From positions 1 through 64,000 of the forward strand of contig JADKKC010000006.1 of assembly GCA_016720685.1 (NCBI GenBank): DNA of 64,000 nt, given 5' to 3'. The DNA comes from Zoogloea sp. (lineage in GTDB: Bacteria > Pseudomonadota > Gammaproteobacteria > Burkholderiales > Rhodocyclaceae). The position numbers and the translations under genes were made by a program. Below, piece after piece: positions 1 through 7,469 of the stretch (position 1 is its first letter; each line of letters starts with the position of its first letter). The notes under the pieces were generated by a model. That model did no database searches. It saw only the letters and a list, made by a program, of their open reading frames with translations, and was not told where the DNA came from.

Positions 1-3
1 CTA

Positions 4-525
4 ATGTCTCGCGCAACGGTTAAAGCAAATGCGCTGTTACAGCGCTTCAATATACACATGCCGCCCATTGATCCCGAAGCCATCGCTATCAGCCTTGGCA
101 TTTCGGTGGATAAGCTGCCGTTCTCGCAAGAGCTTTCCGGCGTACTTGTTCGCTCACCTGAGCGAACTGCTATTGGCATAAATAAAAATCACCCAAAAAA
201 GCGCCAGCGATTCTCAATTGCCCACGAGCTTGGTCACTATGTACTTGAGCACAATGGGGAGCTATTTGTGGATCAGACGGTGCTAAACAAGCGAGATACG
301 AAATCTCAAATCGCAGTTGACCCGCAAGAGATTGAAGCGAATGCATTCGCCGCCAATCTCTTGATGCCTCAGCACATGATGCTTGATGCTCTATTCGAGA
401 CGGCTGGCAGCAACCACAACATCACTCGATCAGCCCTCATTGAGCAGATGGCGAAGAAGTTCAATGTAAGCAATGCTGCCATGGAGTACCGGCTAATAAA
501 TCTTGGATTTGTCCCGGTAGCTTAA
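4..525 (+). CDS. ImmA/IrrE-family metallo-endopeptidase
   Basis: A 173-residue protein with a zinc-metallopeptidase HELGH motif at about residues 77-81, inside the FSIAHELGHY context typical of the ImmA/IrrE (COG2856) family. In that family such peptidases usually cleave a partner repressor with an XRE-type DNA-binding domain, in phage-like elements, toxin-antitoxin-like pairs or stress regulation. The start ATG at position 4 overlaps a TAA in the preceding bases (TAATG), which hints at an upstream coupled gene, perhaps the repressor, lying outside the window; this is inference. The base composition is AT-richer than the core genes that follow, and the gene faces the TnsE-like pair tail to tail with almost no gap, consistent with an accessory island. 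The family is clear; the substrate cannot be told. Confidence 0.8.
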   Translation: MSRATVKANALLQRFNIHMPPIDPEAIAISLGISVDKLPFSQELSGVLVRSPERTAIGINKNHPKKRQRFSIAHELGHYVLEHNGELFVDQTVLNKRDTKSQIAVDPQEIEANAFAANLLMPQHMMLDALFETAGSNHNITRSALIEQMAKKFNVSNAAMEYRLINLGFVPVA

Positions 526-526
526 A

Positions 527-988
527 TCAGTAAGCTTTTGCTGTTGCAATGCCGTGCAGTATTTTGTCTGCGTAGTCTGATAGGGTTGGCCTAGTATGCT
601 TTAGGCCATTCGCTCTCTTGCGAATTCCGAGTAAAGACAAAGGTTCCATGTCTGCAATTCGACCCGACTGCTTCGATAAGACGCTTGCCATTTGACCTAT
701 TTGATGTGGTGTGAAAGGTCTTTCTTTCGCATCAAAAAAGATCTCGGAGCAGTAGCTGTCGCTGGCAGGAGGTGGTCGTCTTTCTATTTCGACCAAATAA
801 TAGTAGCTGCTAGATACTTGGATTTCCGCGAACATGAAATGGCGTAGCTGCCGCGTCCTATGGTCTATGTACGCCCACTGTCGTTTTCCTGCCGCGGAGG
901 TTCGCATGGCTTTTATCAGGCCAAGCCCATCTGCTAGTGGGAGCAATCTTGCTGAAACCGCTTCCCGCGAGTTCAATTCATCAATCAA
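527..988 (-). CDS. TnsE-like protein, C-terminal part (tentative)
   Basis: A 153-residue frame whose only available start is a TTG that overlaps the stop of the upstream frame (TTGA). It has a YYYLVEIE strand, an EIFF strand, then a helical tail with GLKHTRPTL, laid out like the C-terminal domain of TnsE. Its frame is open upstream back through the T7 run at 1006-1012, where it reads FYDLFVALIDELNSRE, a better protein continuation than the tail of the upstream frame. I therefore think it is the C-terminal part of one protein and not an independent gene, made either by frameshifting or split by a one-base deletion. It ends one base from the convergent ImmA-type gene. Confidence 0.5.
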   Translation of the reverse strand: MIDELNSREAVSARLLPLADGLGLIKAMRTSAAGKRQWAYIDHRTRQLRHFMFAEIQVSSSYYYLVEIERRPPPASDSYCSEIFFDAKERPFTPHQIGQMASVLSKQSGRIADMEPLSLLGIRKRANGLKHTRPTLSDYADKILHGIATAKAY

Positions 989-2262
989 TGCAACAAATAA
1001 GTCGTAAAAAAAGAAGGGGGAAGGCTTTCACTGCAAGCCTTCTCCAACTCTGCTTTGTCGACACCATCCACAGACCGTATGCCGTCAGCCGTTCCACTTA
1101 CATCAGGATCCGGCGCCGCAATCGCGACAAGCTCACCGGCCTTGTAGTTACAAAGTTCTTTTTCTTGCTTCCTGATTTTCTTGCCTTTGAGTGCTTCGAA
1201 ACTATCTCCGGATAGTTCAAGGCGCTTTGGCTGTGCATTACTGTCGGGCTCTTTGGCGCTTTGAAGGAGGAGAGGCGTGAGTTCCTGCCTCTCGTCTTTA
1301 CTCGGGCGGTTGATCGGGATCTTGGCTTGGTCTGGTATGTCGGTATCTGGGTCGGCTTGCCGACCATCGTTATCGGCCATGACCTCCAGGTCGTCGTAAG
1401 GAAAAGGCGCTGAGCAGGATACGAGTGATAGGATCAAATACCTCGCTGGGGCGTGACCGACTTTCTTGCATAAGGCCTTGAGCTTGGTTTTGCCTGAGAA
1501 CGGAAACGCGCTTTCAGGATTCGCGTGCTGCGTGTTGGCGAAGTTTCGTATCATCGAATCGCTTACGCGCCGGGCACCATCGAATGCCGCTTGGGAATTG
1601 AGTGTCCGGGCGATGGTCCAGCAATCTTCGTCGCTGACATCTTGTCGCCGACAAACCACCGCGAGTTTTCCGTCCAGTCCCGTGAAGTCGGGATCGTAGA
1701 CGCTTGATGGCGCGTGTACGAAGTCGCCGTTGAAGATGGCCTTCGAGAGCCGCGTCGAGTTGGCGTAATAAAAGCGTATCAGTTCGATGGCAGGAATGAT
1801 GATCCCAGCCGGATCACCGTTGTGCGGCAGGACAAGGCATTTGGTGTTTTTGCCGAAACCCATCAAACGATGGTCGCGAAAGGGGACAAGCCCTGACAGG
1901 CCTATTTTGTCGGTGGCGATGTAGAAGTTCGGTAAGCCAGGAGGGATATCGAGATCGAACACTTGCGCATCTCCGCTGCGTAGCATTTCGAGTTTGCCAT
2001 CCCGCCAGAGGGAGCCCATACGCAGCAGGGGAAGTTGTCCGATTCCAATGGGAACCATACGGAGGATGTCTTGCTCAACGGAGCTCTCCGTGTGCCAAGC
2101 GCCCTTGGCATCGTCCTTAACCTTGGTCAGGACAACTTGAAGCTTGTATTCGGTCGCGACATTGGGGTCTCGCTCAACCCCGCCAAACCAATTTAGCCGC
2201 CAAGTTGATCCTGGGCGGCTAGCGTCTTTGAACTCTTCAATAACGACATGCGGATTGGGCAT
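985..2262 (-). CDS. TnsE-like protein, N-terminal part (tentative), frame interrupted
   Basis: A 425-residue reading frame. From memory of Tn7 TnsE, I see the same order of weak features: an IPAIELIRFYYANS segment near residues 160-175 like the IPQLELARSLFLINS segment of TnsE, a long polar linker, and an INRPSKDERQE patch near residues 320-330 like its FSRPSRIEKSR patch. TnsE is the Tn7 protein that directs transposition to replicating DNA. The frame stops eight codons after a run of seven Ts (1006-1012), and the frame shifted by one base continues as a good match to the rest of the family (527-988). Joined through the T run the product would be about 578 residues, near the 538 of Tn7 TnsE. 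No tnsA, B, C or D is visible. The family assignment is uncertain; only the existence of a split accessory gene is firm. Confidence 0.55.
   Translation of the reverse strand: MPNPHVVIEEFKDASRPGSTWRLNWFGGVERDPNVATEYKLQVVLTKVKDDAKGAWHTESSVEQDILRMVPIGIGQLPLLRMGSLWRDGKLEMLRSGDAQVFDLDIPPGLPNFYIATDKIGLSGLVPFRDHRLMGFGKNTKCLVLPHNGDPAGIIIPAIELIRFYYANSTRLSKAIFNGDFVHAPSSVYDPDFTGLDGKLAVVCRRQDVSDEDCWTIARTLNSQAAFDGARRVSDSMIRNFANTQHANPESAFPFSGKTKLKALCKKVGHAPARYLILSLVSCSAPFPYDDLEVMADNDGRQADPDTDIPDQAKIPINRPSKDERQELTPLLLQSAKEPDSNAQPKRLELSGDSFEALKGKKIRKQEKELCNYKAGELVAIAAPDPDVSGTADGIRSVDGVDKAELEKACSESLPPSFFTTYLLH
1004..1013 (-). other. T7 slippery heptamer joining two TnsE-like frames
   Basis: On the coding (minus) strand the codons read TCT TTT TTT ACG, so a T TTT TTT heptamer sits exactly in the phase required for a -1 ribosomal slip (X XXY YYZ rule). 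A slip of -1 gives TAC GAC TTA next, which enters the C-terminal frame. Transcriptional slippage on the same run, or a one-base homopolymer deletion in the sequence, would explain the data equally well. I see no convincing downstream stem-loop that would stimulate ribosomal frameshifting. Confidence 0.5.
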
Positions 2263-2652
2263 GATGCATTGTAGCTCTGTCGCGTAAATCGATGTAATGC
2301 CTATCCATACGGACTAAACTCGTGTTGCCTGCCGACTGCTCAATTGGGCTCAAGGTGCTGAATGATGGTCAGGTGGTGATCAAATCACTTGCACTTGATT
2401 TCGTCATGAATCGCCCCTGCGTTCACAGGACTCAATTCAACCCTGGCAGCAACGATCGTGTCATTTGTGCTGCCCAGAAGTGGACAAGCGTCGTAGAGAA
2501 TTAGGCACGAAAAACTCACCGGCAGAGCCGGTGTGGTACTTCCTCTAAGCTTGCTCGACCAATGCAGAAAAGTGGAGTGCTGATCGAAAACAATGCTTAA
2601 CCAGACGCTCCATCTGGTAGCTACCAACATTGTTAATAGCATTTAGCGATGT
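2263..2652. other. Gene-free stretch between TnsE-like gene and lipA
   Basis: About 390 bases with no credible coding region and an AT-richer composition than the core genes to the right. It holds the lipA terminator (2510-2533) and a perfect 12-base palindrome TGGTAGCTACCA at 2618-2629. I looked for Tn7-like ends (TGT...ACA with repeated binding sites) and for direct repeats flanking the accessory genes and saw none that I can support. The accessory-to-core boundary lies within this stretch. Confidence 0.6.
2510..2533 (-). terminator. Rho-independent terminator of lipB-lipA
   Basis: Reading the minus strand, a 7-bp stem CACCGGC/GCCGGTG with a 3-base loop is followed two bases later by TTTTT. 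It lies about 120 bases after the lipA stop and in the right orientation to end the dacA-side ybeD-lipB-lipA transcript. Confidence 0.75.
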
Positions 2653-3627
2653 TCAGTCGCGCAGAGCGCTGGAATTGTCAACCACCCCCGCCCCTTGTGC
2701 CTGCTGGTCGGCCCAGTAGCTGGAGCGGACCATCGGGCCGCAGGCGGCGTTTTTGAAACCCATTTTGAGCGCTTCGGTTTCAAACATCTTGAAAACGTCA
2801 GGATGCACGTAGCGCAGCACCGGCAGGTGGCCGCCGGAGGGCTGGAGGTATTGGCCGATGGTGAGCATCTCGACGTTGTGGGCGCGCAAGTCGCGCATCA
2901 CTTCGAGGATTTCCTCGTCGGTTTCGCCGAGGCCGACCATCAGGCCGGACTTGGTGGACACGTCGGGGTGGCGGGCCTTGAACTGTTTGAGGAGTTCGAG
3001 CGAGTAGGCGTAGTCGGAGCCGGGGCGGGCCTGCTTGTAGAGGCGCGGCACGGTTTCCATGTTGTGGTTCATGACGTCCGGCGGGGCCTGGTCGAAGATG
3101 TCGAGGGCGATCTCCATGCGGCCGCGGAAGTCGGGCACCAGCACTTCGATGCTGGTCTTGGGGCTGGCTTCGCGGGTGGCCTTGATGCAGTCGGCGAAGT
3201 GCTGGGCGCCGCCGTCGCGCAGGTCGTCGCGGTCGACGCTGGTGATCACCACGTAGTTGAGACGCATCGCGGCAATGGTTTTGGCGAGGTCGGCCGGCTC
3301 GTTGGTGTTGAGCGGCTCGGGGCGGCCGTGGCCCACGTCGCAGAAGGGGCAGCGGCGGGTGCAGATGTCACCCATGATCATGAAGGTGGCCGTGCCCTTG
3401 CCGAAGCATTCGTGGATGTTGGGGCAGGAGGCTTCTTCGCAGACGGTGTGCAGCTTGTGCTCGCGCAGGGTGTCCTTGATCTCGTTGAAGCGTTCGGCTT
3501 CGATGCCGGCGCCCAGCTTGATGCGGATCCACTCGGGCTTCTTGAGGCGCTCGGCGGGAACGATCTTGATGGGGATGCGGGCGGTTTTTTCGGCGCCGCG
3601 CTGCTTGCGGGTAGTGGTGGAGTCCAT
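2653..3627 (-). CDS. lipA: Lipoyl synthase LipA
   Basis: Radical-SAM enzyme that inserts two sulfur atoms into the octanoyl chain carried on lipoyl domains of pyruvate and 2-oxoglutarate dehydrogenases and the glycine cleavage system. The 324-residue protein shows both iron-sulfur signatures: [12 protein letters not shown] for the auxiliary cluster that donates sulfur and CTRRCPFC for the SAM cluster, then the C-terminal RSSY motif that ligates the auxiliary cluster. I chose the ATG at 3627 because AAAGGA stands at good spacing before it; the frame is open further upstream but runs into lipB. It follows lipB by 13 bases, so the octanoyltransferase and the sulfur insertion enzyme are co-transcribed. 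Confidence 0.97.
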   Translation of the reverse strand: MDSTTTRKQRGAEKTARIPIKIVPAERLKKPEWIRIKLGAGIEAERFNEIKDTLREHKLHTVCEEASCPNIHECFGKGTATFMIMGDICTRRCPFCDVGHGRPEPLNTNEPADLAKTIAAMRLNYVVITSVDRDDLRDGGAQHFADCIKATREASPKTSIEVLVPDFRGRMEIALDIFDQAPPDVMNHNMETVPRLYKQARPGSDYAYSLELLKQFKARHPDVSTKSGLMVGLGETDEEILEVMRDLRAHNVEMLTIGQYLQPSGGHLPVLRYVHPDVFKMFETEALKMGFKNAACGPMVRSSYWADQQAQGAGVVDNSSALRD

Positions 3628-3640
3628 TGCTGTCCTTTGG

Positions 3641-4255
3641 TCAGAGTGAGGCGACGGCGGGGAAGTGGTGCTGGAGGTGGCCGAGAAGCCGTTCGGCGAC
3701 TTCATCGGGGCCTTCAGTCACGCCGAAGTCCTTGAGTTGTATGGTCTTGAGCCCACTATAGCCGCAGGGGTTGATCCACGTAAATGGTGTCAAGTCCATA
3801 TCGACGTTGAGGGACAGTCCGTGGTAGCTGCAGCCGTTCTTCACGCGCAGGCCGAGGGCGGCGATCTTGGCGCCGTCGATGTAGACGCCCGGAGCGCCTT
3901 CCTGGCGGCGTGCGTCGAGGCCGAAGTCGGCAATGCAGTCGATGATCGACTGTTCGAGCAGATTGACCATTTCGCGCACCTTGAGGTGGCGGCGGTGCAG
4001 GTCGATGAGCAGATAAGCCACGACCTGGCCGGGGCCGTGGTAGGTGATCTGGCCGCCGCGGTCGATCTTGACCAGCGGAATGTCGGTGGTCTGCAGCAGG
4101 TGTTCGGGCTTGCCGGCCTGGCCGAGGGTATACACCGGCGGATGCTGGACGAGCCACAGCTCGTCCGGCGTGGAGGCGTCGCGACGGGTGGTGAATTCCT
4201 GCATGGCCCGCCAGGTGGGTTCGTAGGGCACGAGGCCCGGGCGGCGGATGATCAC
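3641..4255 (-). CDS. lipB: Octanoyl-[ACP]:protein N-octanoyltransferase LipB
   Basis: Transfers octanoyl groups from acyl carrier protein to the target lysine of lipoyl domains, the first step of de novo lipoylation. The 204-residue protein carries the [12 protein letters not shown] substrate-binding segment, the catalytic lysine in [10 protein letters not shown] and the acyl-enzyme cysteine in INPCGYSGL. The start ATG overlaps the stop of ybeD as ATGA, so translation of the two is coupled. Length and motifs are normal for the family. Confidence 0.97.
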   Translation of the reverse strand: MIIRRPGLVPYEPTWRAMQEFTTRRDASTPDELWLVQHPPVYTLGQAGKPEHLLQTTDIPLVKIDRGGQITYHGPGQVVAYLLIDLHRRHLKVREMVNLLEQSIIDCIADFGLDARRQEGAPGVYIDGAKIAALGLRVKNGCSYHGLSLNVDMDLTPFTWINPCGYSGLKTIQLKDFGVTEGPDEVAERLLGHLQHHFPAVASL

Positions 4256-4521
4256 AGGACGACTTTGACCATCGGGTGGGAGGACATCTCCCGGTACAGC
4301 GCGTCAAGCTGGGCCTGGGAGGTGGCGTTCACGGTGCAGGTGATGGCGAGGTAGTTGCCCTTGGCAGAAGGGCGCATCTGCATCGTGGCGGCGTCGAAAT
4401 CCGGCGCGTGGGTGAGCACCACCTCCAGCACGACCTGGGCAAAGTCATCCACCCGCGCGCCCATGATCTTGATCGGGAACTCGCAGGGGAACTCGAGCAG
4501 GGTTGTGCGCTCTTCGGTCAT
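4252..4521 (-). CDS. ybeD: YbeD/DUF493 family protein
   Basis: An 89-residue protein of the YbeD (DUF493) family, a small ACT-like fold of about 87 residues in E. coli. The family pattern is visible: LLEFPCEFPIKIMG at the N-terminus and [14 protein letters not shown] at the end. Its biochemical role is not settled, but it is regularly found directly before lipB, as here, so a regulatory link to lipoylation is often proposed. AAGGAA stands before the chosen ATG at 4521. It overlaps lipB by four bases and follows dacA closely, all on the minus strand. Confidence 0.93.
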   Translation of the reverse strand: MTEERTTLLEFPCEFPIKIMGARVDDFAQVVLEVVLTHAPDFDAATMQMRPSAKGNYLAITCTVNATSQAQLDALYREMSSHPMVKVVL

Positions 4522-4531
4522 TCGGCTTTCC

Positions 4532-5656
4532 TTACAGATTTTTGAACCACAGGCGGATTGCATCCCACATGCGGCCGAACCAGCCGGCTTCGGGCACTTC
4601 GTCGAGGGCCACGATGGGGTAGCTGCCGATCGGCTTGCCGTCGAGGGAAAGCTGCAGCGTACCGATGGGCTGACCCTTGGCGAGCGGGGCGAGCAGGGGC
4701 TGCTGGCTGACCACGTCGGCCTTGAGCTTCTGGGCGTCTCCCTTTGGCAATGAGAGCACGAAATCGTTCAGGAAACCGGCCTTGACGATGTTTTCGCTGC
4801 CTTTCCAGACGCGGAATTCATTCACGGCCTGGTTGGCGGTGTACACCTTGACGGTGTCGAAGGCCAGGTAGCCCCAGTTGAGCAGTTTCTGGGATTCCTG
4901 GGCGCGCACGCTGTCGCTGGTGGTGCCGACGACGACCGACACGAGGCGACGGTCGTTGCGCTTGGCGGAGGCGATCAGGCAGTAGCCGGCGCTGTCGGTG
5001 TGGCCGGTCTTGATGCCGTCGACGGTGGGGTCGAGAAAGAGCAGACGGTTGCGATTGGGCTGCTTGATCTTGTTGTAGGTGTATTCCTTGATGGAATAGA
5101 TCGGGTAGAACTCGGGGAAGTCGTGAATGATGGCCGCGGCCAGCACGGAGAGGTCGCGCACCGTGGTGAGGTGCGAGGGGTGGGGCAGGCCGGTGGCGTT
5201 TTCGAAGTGGGTGTTCTTGAGGCCGAGACGGGCGGCTTCCTTGTTCATCAGCTGGGCAAAGGCTTCTTCCGAGCCGGCGATGGCTTCGGCCAGCGCCACG
5301 CAGGCGTCGTTGCCGGACTGGATGATCATGCCGTGGAGGAGTTCCTTCACGGTCACCGGGGTTTGCGGCTCGATGAACATCTTGGAGCCGGGCACTTTCC
5401 AGGCCTTGGGCGAGACCGGGATGGTCTGGTCGAGCGCCAGGGTTTTGTTCTTTACCGCCGAGAAGGCCAGGTAGGCGGTCATCAGCTTGGTCAGCGAGGC
5501 CGGCTCGATGCGCTGGTCCGGCTGTTCGGCGGTGAGCACTTGTCCGGAGCCCACGTCGAGAAGCAGCCAGGCCCGCGCGGCAACCGGCGGAGGAGTCATC
5601 TGGGCAAAGGCGAGGGCCGGAAGAACCAGCAGGAACAGGATGATGCGACGCAGCAT
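4532..5656 (-). CDS. dacA: D-alanyl-D-alanine carboxypeptidase (PBP5/6 type)
   Basis: Periplasmic low-molecular-weight penicillin-binding protein that removes the terminal D-alanine from peptidoglycan pentapeptides. The 374-residue protein starts with a cleavable signal peptide (LRRIILFLLVLPALAFAQ) and contains the three active-site motifs in order: SLTK, SGN and KTG. A C-terminal PBP5-type beta domain and a final amphipathic helix (WFGRMWDAIRLWFKNL) fit membrane anchoring as in E. coli PBP5. The ATG at 5656 was chosen because the signal peptide begins there and a TATAAT box lies just upstream. It ends only 11 bases before the ybeD start, so the four minus-strand genes probably form an operon. 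Confidence 0.95.
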   Translation of the reverse strand: MLRRIILFLLVLPALAFAQMTPPPVAARAWLLLDVGSGQVLTAEQPDQRIEPASLTKLMTAYLAFSAVKNKTLALDQTIPVSPKAWKVPGSKMFIEPQTPVTVKELLHGMIIQSGNDACVALAEAIAGSEEAFAQLMNKEAARLGLKNTHFENATGLPHPSHLTTVRDLSVLAAAIIHDFPEFYPIYSIKEYTYNKIKQPNRNRLLFLDPTVDGIKTGHTDSAGYCLIASAKRNDRRLVSVVVGTTSDSVRAQESQKLLNWGYLAFDTVKVYTANQAVNEFRVWKGSENIVKAGFLNDFVLSLPKGDAQKLKADVVSQQPLLAPLAKGQPIGTLQLSLDGKPIGSYPIVALDEVPEAGWFGRMWDAIRLWFKNL

Positions 5657-5684
5657 GATGGGGTGCAAAAGCGGAAAAGGTGCG

Positions 5685-5690
5685 ATTATA
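5685..5690 (-). promoter_or_regulatory. -10 box of dacA operon promoter
   Basis: A perfect TATAAT on the minus strand, 28 bases before the dacA ATG. No clear -35 hexamer is seen at 17 bp. The interval to the divergent exported-protein gene at 5773 is short, so this region probably holds promoters for both directions; an imperfect inverted repeat TTCCGGA...TCCGGGAA near 5713-5739 could be an operator, but this is only a guess. Confidence 0.5.
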
Positions 5691-5772
5691 GTCACGCTGC
5701 ACCTTGATGAAGTTCCGGATTTTTCAGATTTTCCGGGAACTCCCGGTCCGCTGCCTGGTCTTGATTGCTGCA

Positions 5773-6099
5773 ATGCAACGTATCCACCGATCCCTGTCCC
5801 GCTTTATCTCCCGCGTGCTTTCCCTTGCGCTGGCCTGCCTCGTGCTGGTCTGGGCGGGGGTTGCCAGTGCGGAAGAGGCCTATGAATCGGCCGCGGAGCT
5901 GGTCGAGCACGTCCAGGTGGACCAGGTGGCCCAGGGCGGCGTTGAGCCTGATACTCCCGAGCCGCAGGATTGTCCGGCTTTTGTCAGCGGTTTTGCCTTG
6001 CCGGTGCTGTTCCTGCTCGAAGTCCGCCCGGACGGAGCCTTGCCTGAATTTCCCTCGGTTTTTCCCCGCGCCACGTCGCCGCCTCCGCGGCGCAGTTGA
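5773..6099 (+). CDS. Hypothetical exported protein upstream of metal efflux genes
   Basis: A 108-residue protein with an N-terminal hydrophobic segment (VLSLALACLVLVWAGVASA) that reads as a signal peptide with an ASA cleavage site, then an acidic region and a proline/arginine-rich end. I do not recognise the family. Small exported proteins often precede czcCBA-type operons (CzcI-like), but I see none of the histidine or cysteine richness of CzcI, so this is context only. The frame is open upstream to 5704; I chose the ATG that places the signal peptide at the N-terminus. A stem-loop separates it from the pump genes. Confidence 0.55.
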   Translation: MQRIHRSLSRFISRVLSLALACLVLVWAGVASAEEAYESAAELVEHVQVDQVAQGGVEPDTPEPQDCPAFVSGFALPVLFLLEVRPDGALPEFPSVFPRATSPPPRRS

Positions 6100-6134
6100 T
6101 CCTCTCCGCTCCCCGTCCGGGGGGCCCGGTACGC

Positions 6135-6164
6135 CGTGACGGAGTCCGTCACGTCCCTTGTTTT
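6135..6164 (+). terminator. Stem-loop before czcC (terminator or attenuator)
   Basis: A perfect 9-bp stem CGTGACGGA/TCCGTCACG around one base, followed after a few bases by TTGTTTT. It lies between the exported-protein gene and czcC. It could end the first transcript or attenuate read-through into the pump genes. The T tract is interrupted and offset from the stem, so I am not sure it terminates. Confidence 0.5.
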
Positions 6165-6207
6165 CGCGAATCGAAAAACAGCGTTCTTGCAACGCTGAAG
6201 GATCAAC

Positions 6208-7455
6208 ATGCTCACCAAGTTATGCCTGGCTGTCGCCCTCTCGGTGACGGCCGTGCCTGTGTTCCCGGCGCCCGTCGGTGCGCCTGCGCCCTATTCCCTG
6301 CAGGCGCTGCGCGATGTGGCGAGGGCCGGTCATCCGGCCCTCGCCGCGGCCCGTTCCCAAGTGGAGGCCGGTCGCGCCCAGGTTGCGAGTGCCGCGGCCT
6401 ACCCGAACCCCGAGGTGGAGTTTCTCGCCGGGCGCACCCAGGCCCGGGTGCCCGGTGCCACCGACGGCAGTGCCCGCAGCCTTTCGCTGCTGCAACGGAT
6501 TGACAACCCCTGGCAGCGGGACGCGCGCATCGATGCCGCCACGTTCGGGCTGGACGCGCGCCAGGCCGAGCGGCGTGCCTTCGAGAACGATCTTCTGGCG
6601 CGTCTCGACCAGCGCTACTTCGAAGTCCTGCGCCGACGGGCCGAAGTGCGCGCCGCCCGCGAAGACCTGAGCCTTGCCGAGCAGATCCGCGGCAAGGTGG
6701 CGGTGCGGGTGAGCTCCGGCGAAGCGCCCCGTTATGAATTGATCAAGGCCGATACCGAACTGCTCAACGCCCAGAAGGCCTTTGAAAGCGCCGGCCAGCG
6801 GGTTGTCCGGGCCCATGCTGCGCTGCGCGCCGTGGTCGGCTCCGGTCTGCCGGCCGATTTCCAGGTGGAAGGCGTGCTTGCCGCCTCCCCGCCGGGCAGT
6901 ACCGTGGTGCCGCCGCTGGATGTGCTGCGCGCCGAGGTGCTGGCCCGCAACCCCGAACTGCTCCGCAGCCAGGCCGAGGTGCGCCGTGCCGAACGTCAGC
7001 TGGAACTCGAACGCTTGCGCCGCCAGCCCGAACTGGCCCTGAAGGTGGCCGAGGATCGCGACAGTGAAATCCGCGACACGCGCTTCGGCGTGGTGCTCAG
7101 CGTGCCGATCTGGGATCGCCGCAAGGGGCCGATCGCCGAGGCCGGTGCGCTGCTGGCGAAGAGCCGCAGCGAGCAGGCGGGCCAGGAGCTGGGCCTGCTG
7201 CAGTCGCTCGAAATCGCCTACAGCGAATACGCGATCGCCCGCACCCAGGTGAATGCCCTCGAAAACGGCATCCTCCGCGAGGCCGAGGCGGCCATGAGGG
7301 TTGCCGAGGCGGCCTACCGCTTCGGCGAGCGCGGCATCCTCGATTACCTGGATGCCCAGCGGGTGTTTCGCGCTGCCCGCAACGAACTCATCGCCGCCCG
7401 CTACGAACTGCAGGTGGCCATCATCGAAATCGAGCGCCTGCGCGCTGCACCGTGA
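6208..7455 (+). CDS. czcC: CzcC-type outer-membrane factor of RND efflux pump
   Basis: A 415-residue TolC-superfamily outer-membrane channel with a signal peptide (LCLAVALSVTAVPVFPA) and the two repeated coiled-coil regions of the outer membrane efflux family (rich in A, R, E, L heptads around residues 110-220 and 300-400). In the CzcCBA system it forms the exit duct for ions moved by the RND protein through the periplasmic adaptor. AAGGATCAAC precedes the ATG. The following adaptor gene starts at or within a few codons of its stop, and all three pump genes are translationally linked. The symbol denotes the family; the metal is not established. Confidence 0.88.
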   Translation: MLTKLCLAVALSVTAVPVFPAPVGAPAPYSLQALRDVARAGHPALAAARSQVEAGRAQVASAAAYPNPEVEFLAGRTQARVPGATDGSARSLSLLQRIDNPWQRDARIDAATFGLDARQAERRAFENDLLARLDQRYFEVLRRRAEVRAAREDLSLAEQIRGKVAVRVSSGEAPRYELIKADTELLNAQKAFESAGQRVVRAHAALRAVVGSGLPADFQVEGVLAASPPGSTVVPPLDVLRAEVLARNPELLRSQAEVRRAERQLELERLRRQPELALKVAEDRDSEIRDTRFGVVLSVPIWDRRKGPIAEAGALLAKSRSEQAGQELGLLQSLEIAYSEYAIARTQVNALENGILREAEAAMRVAEAAYRFGERGILDYLDAQRVFRAARNELIAARYELQVAIIEIERLRAAP

Positions 7456-7469
7456 TCCGGATTCCGCTT

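Noticed and set aside
2590..2652. Tn7-like element end with TnsB sites near lipA
   Set aside because: Only a 12-base palindrome (2618-2629) and loose GAAGTGGA-like repeats were seen; no TGT...ACA terminus or ordered repeats could be supported.
2695..3735. Long plus-strand open frame opposite lipA
   Set aside because: It is the antisense shadow of lipA in GC-rich DNA: low-complexity V/G/A/H-rich product, no ribosome-binding site and no family motif. The same holds for the long antisense frames opposite czcA, rpoN, the sensor kinase, mrdA and mnmG.
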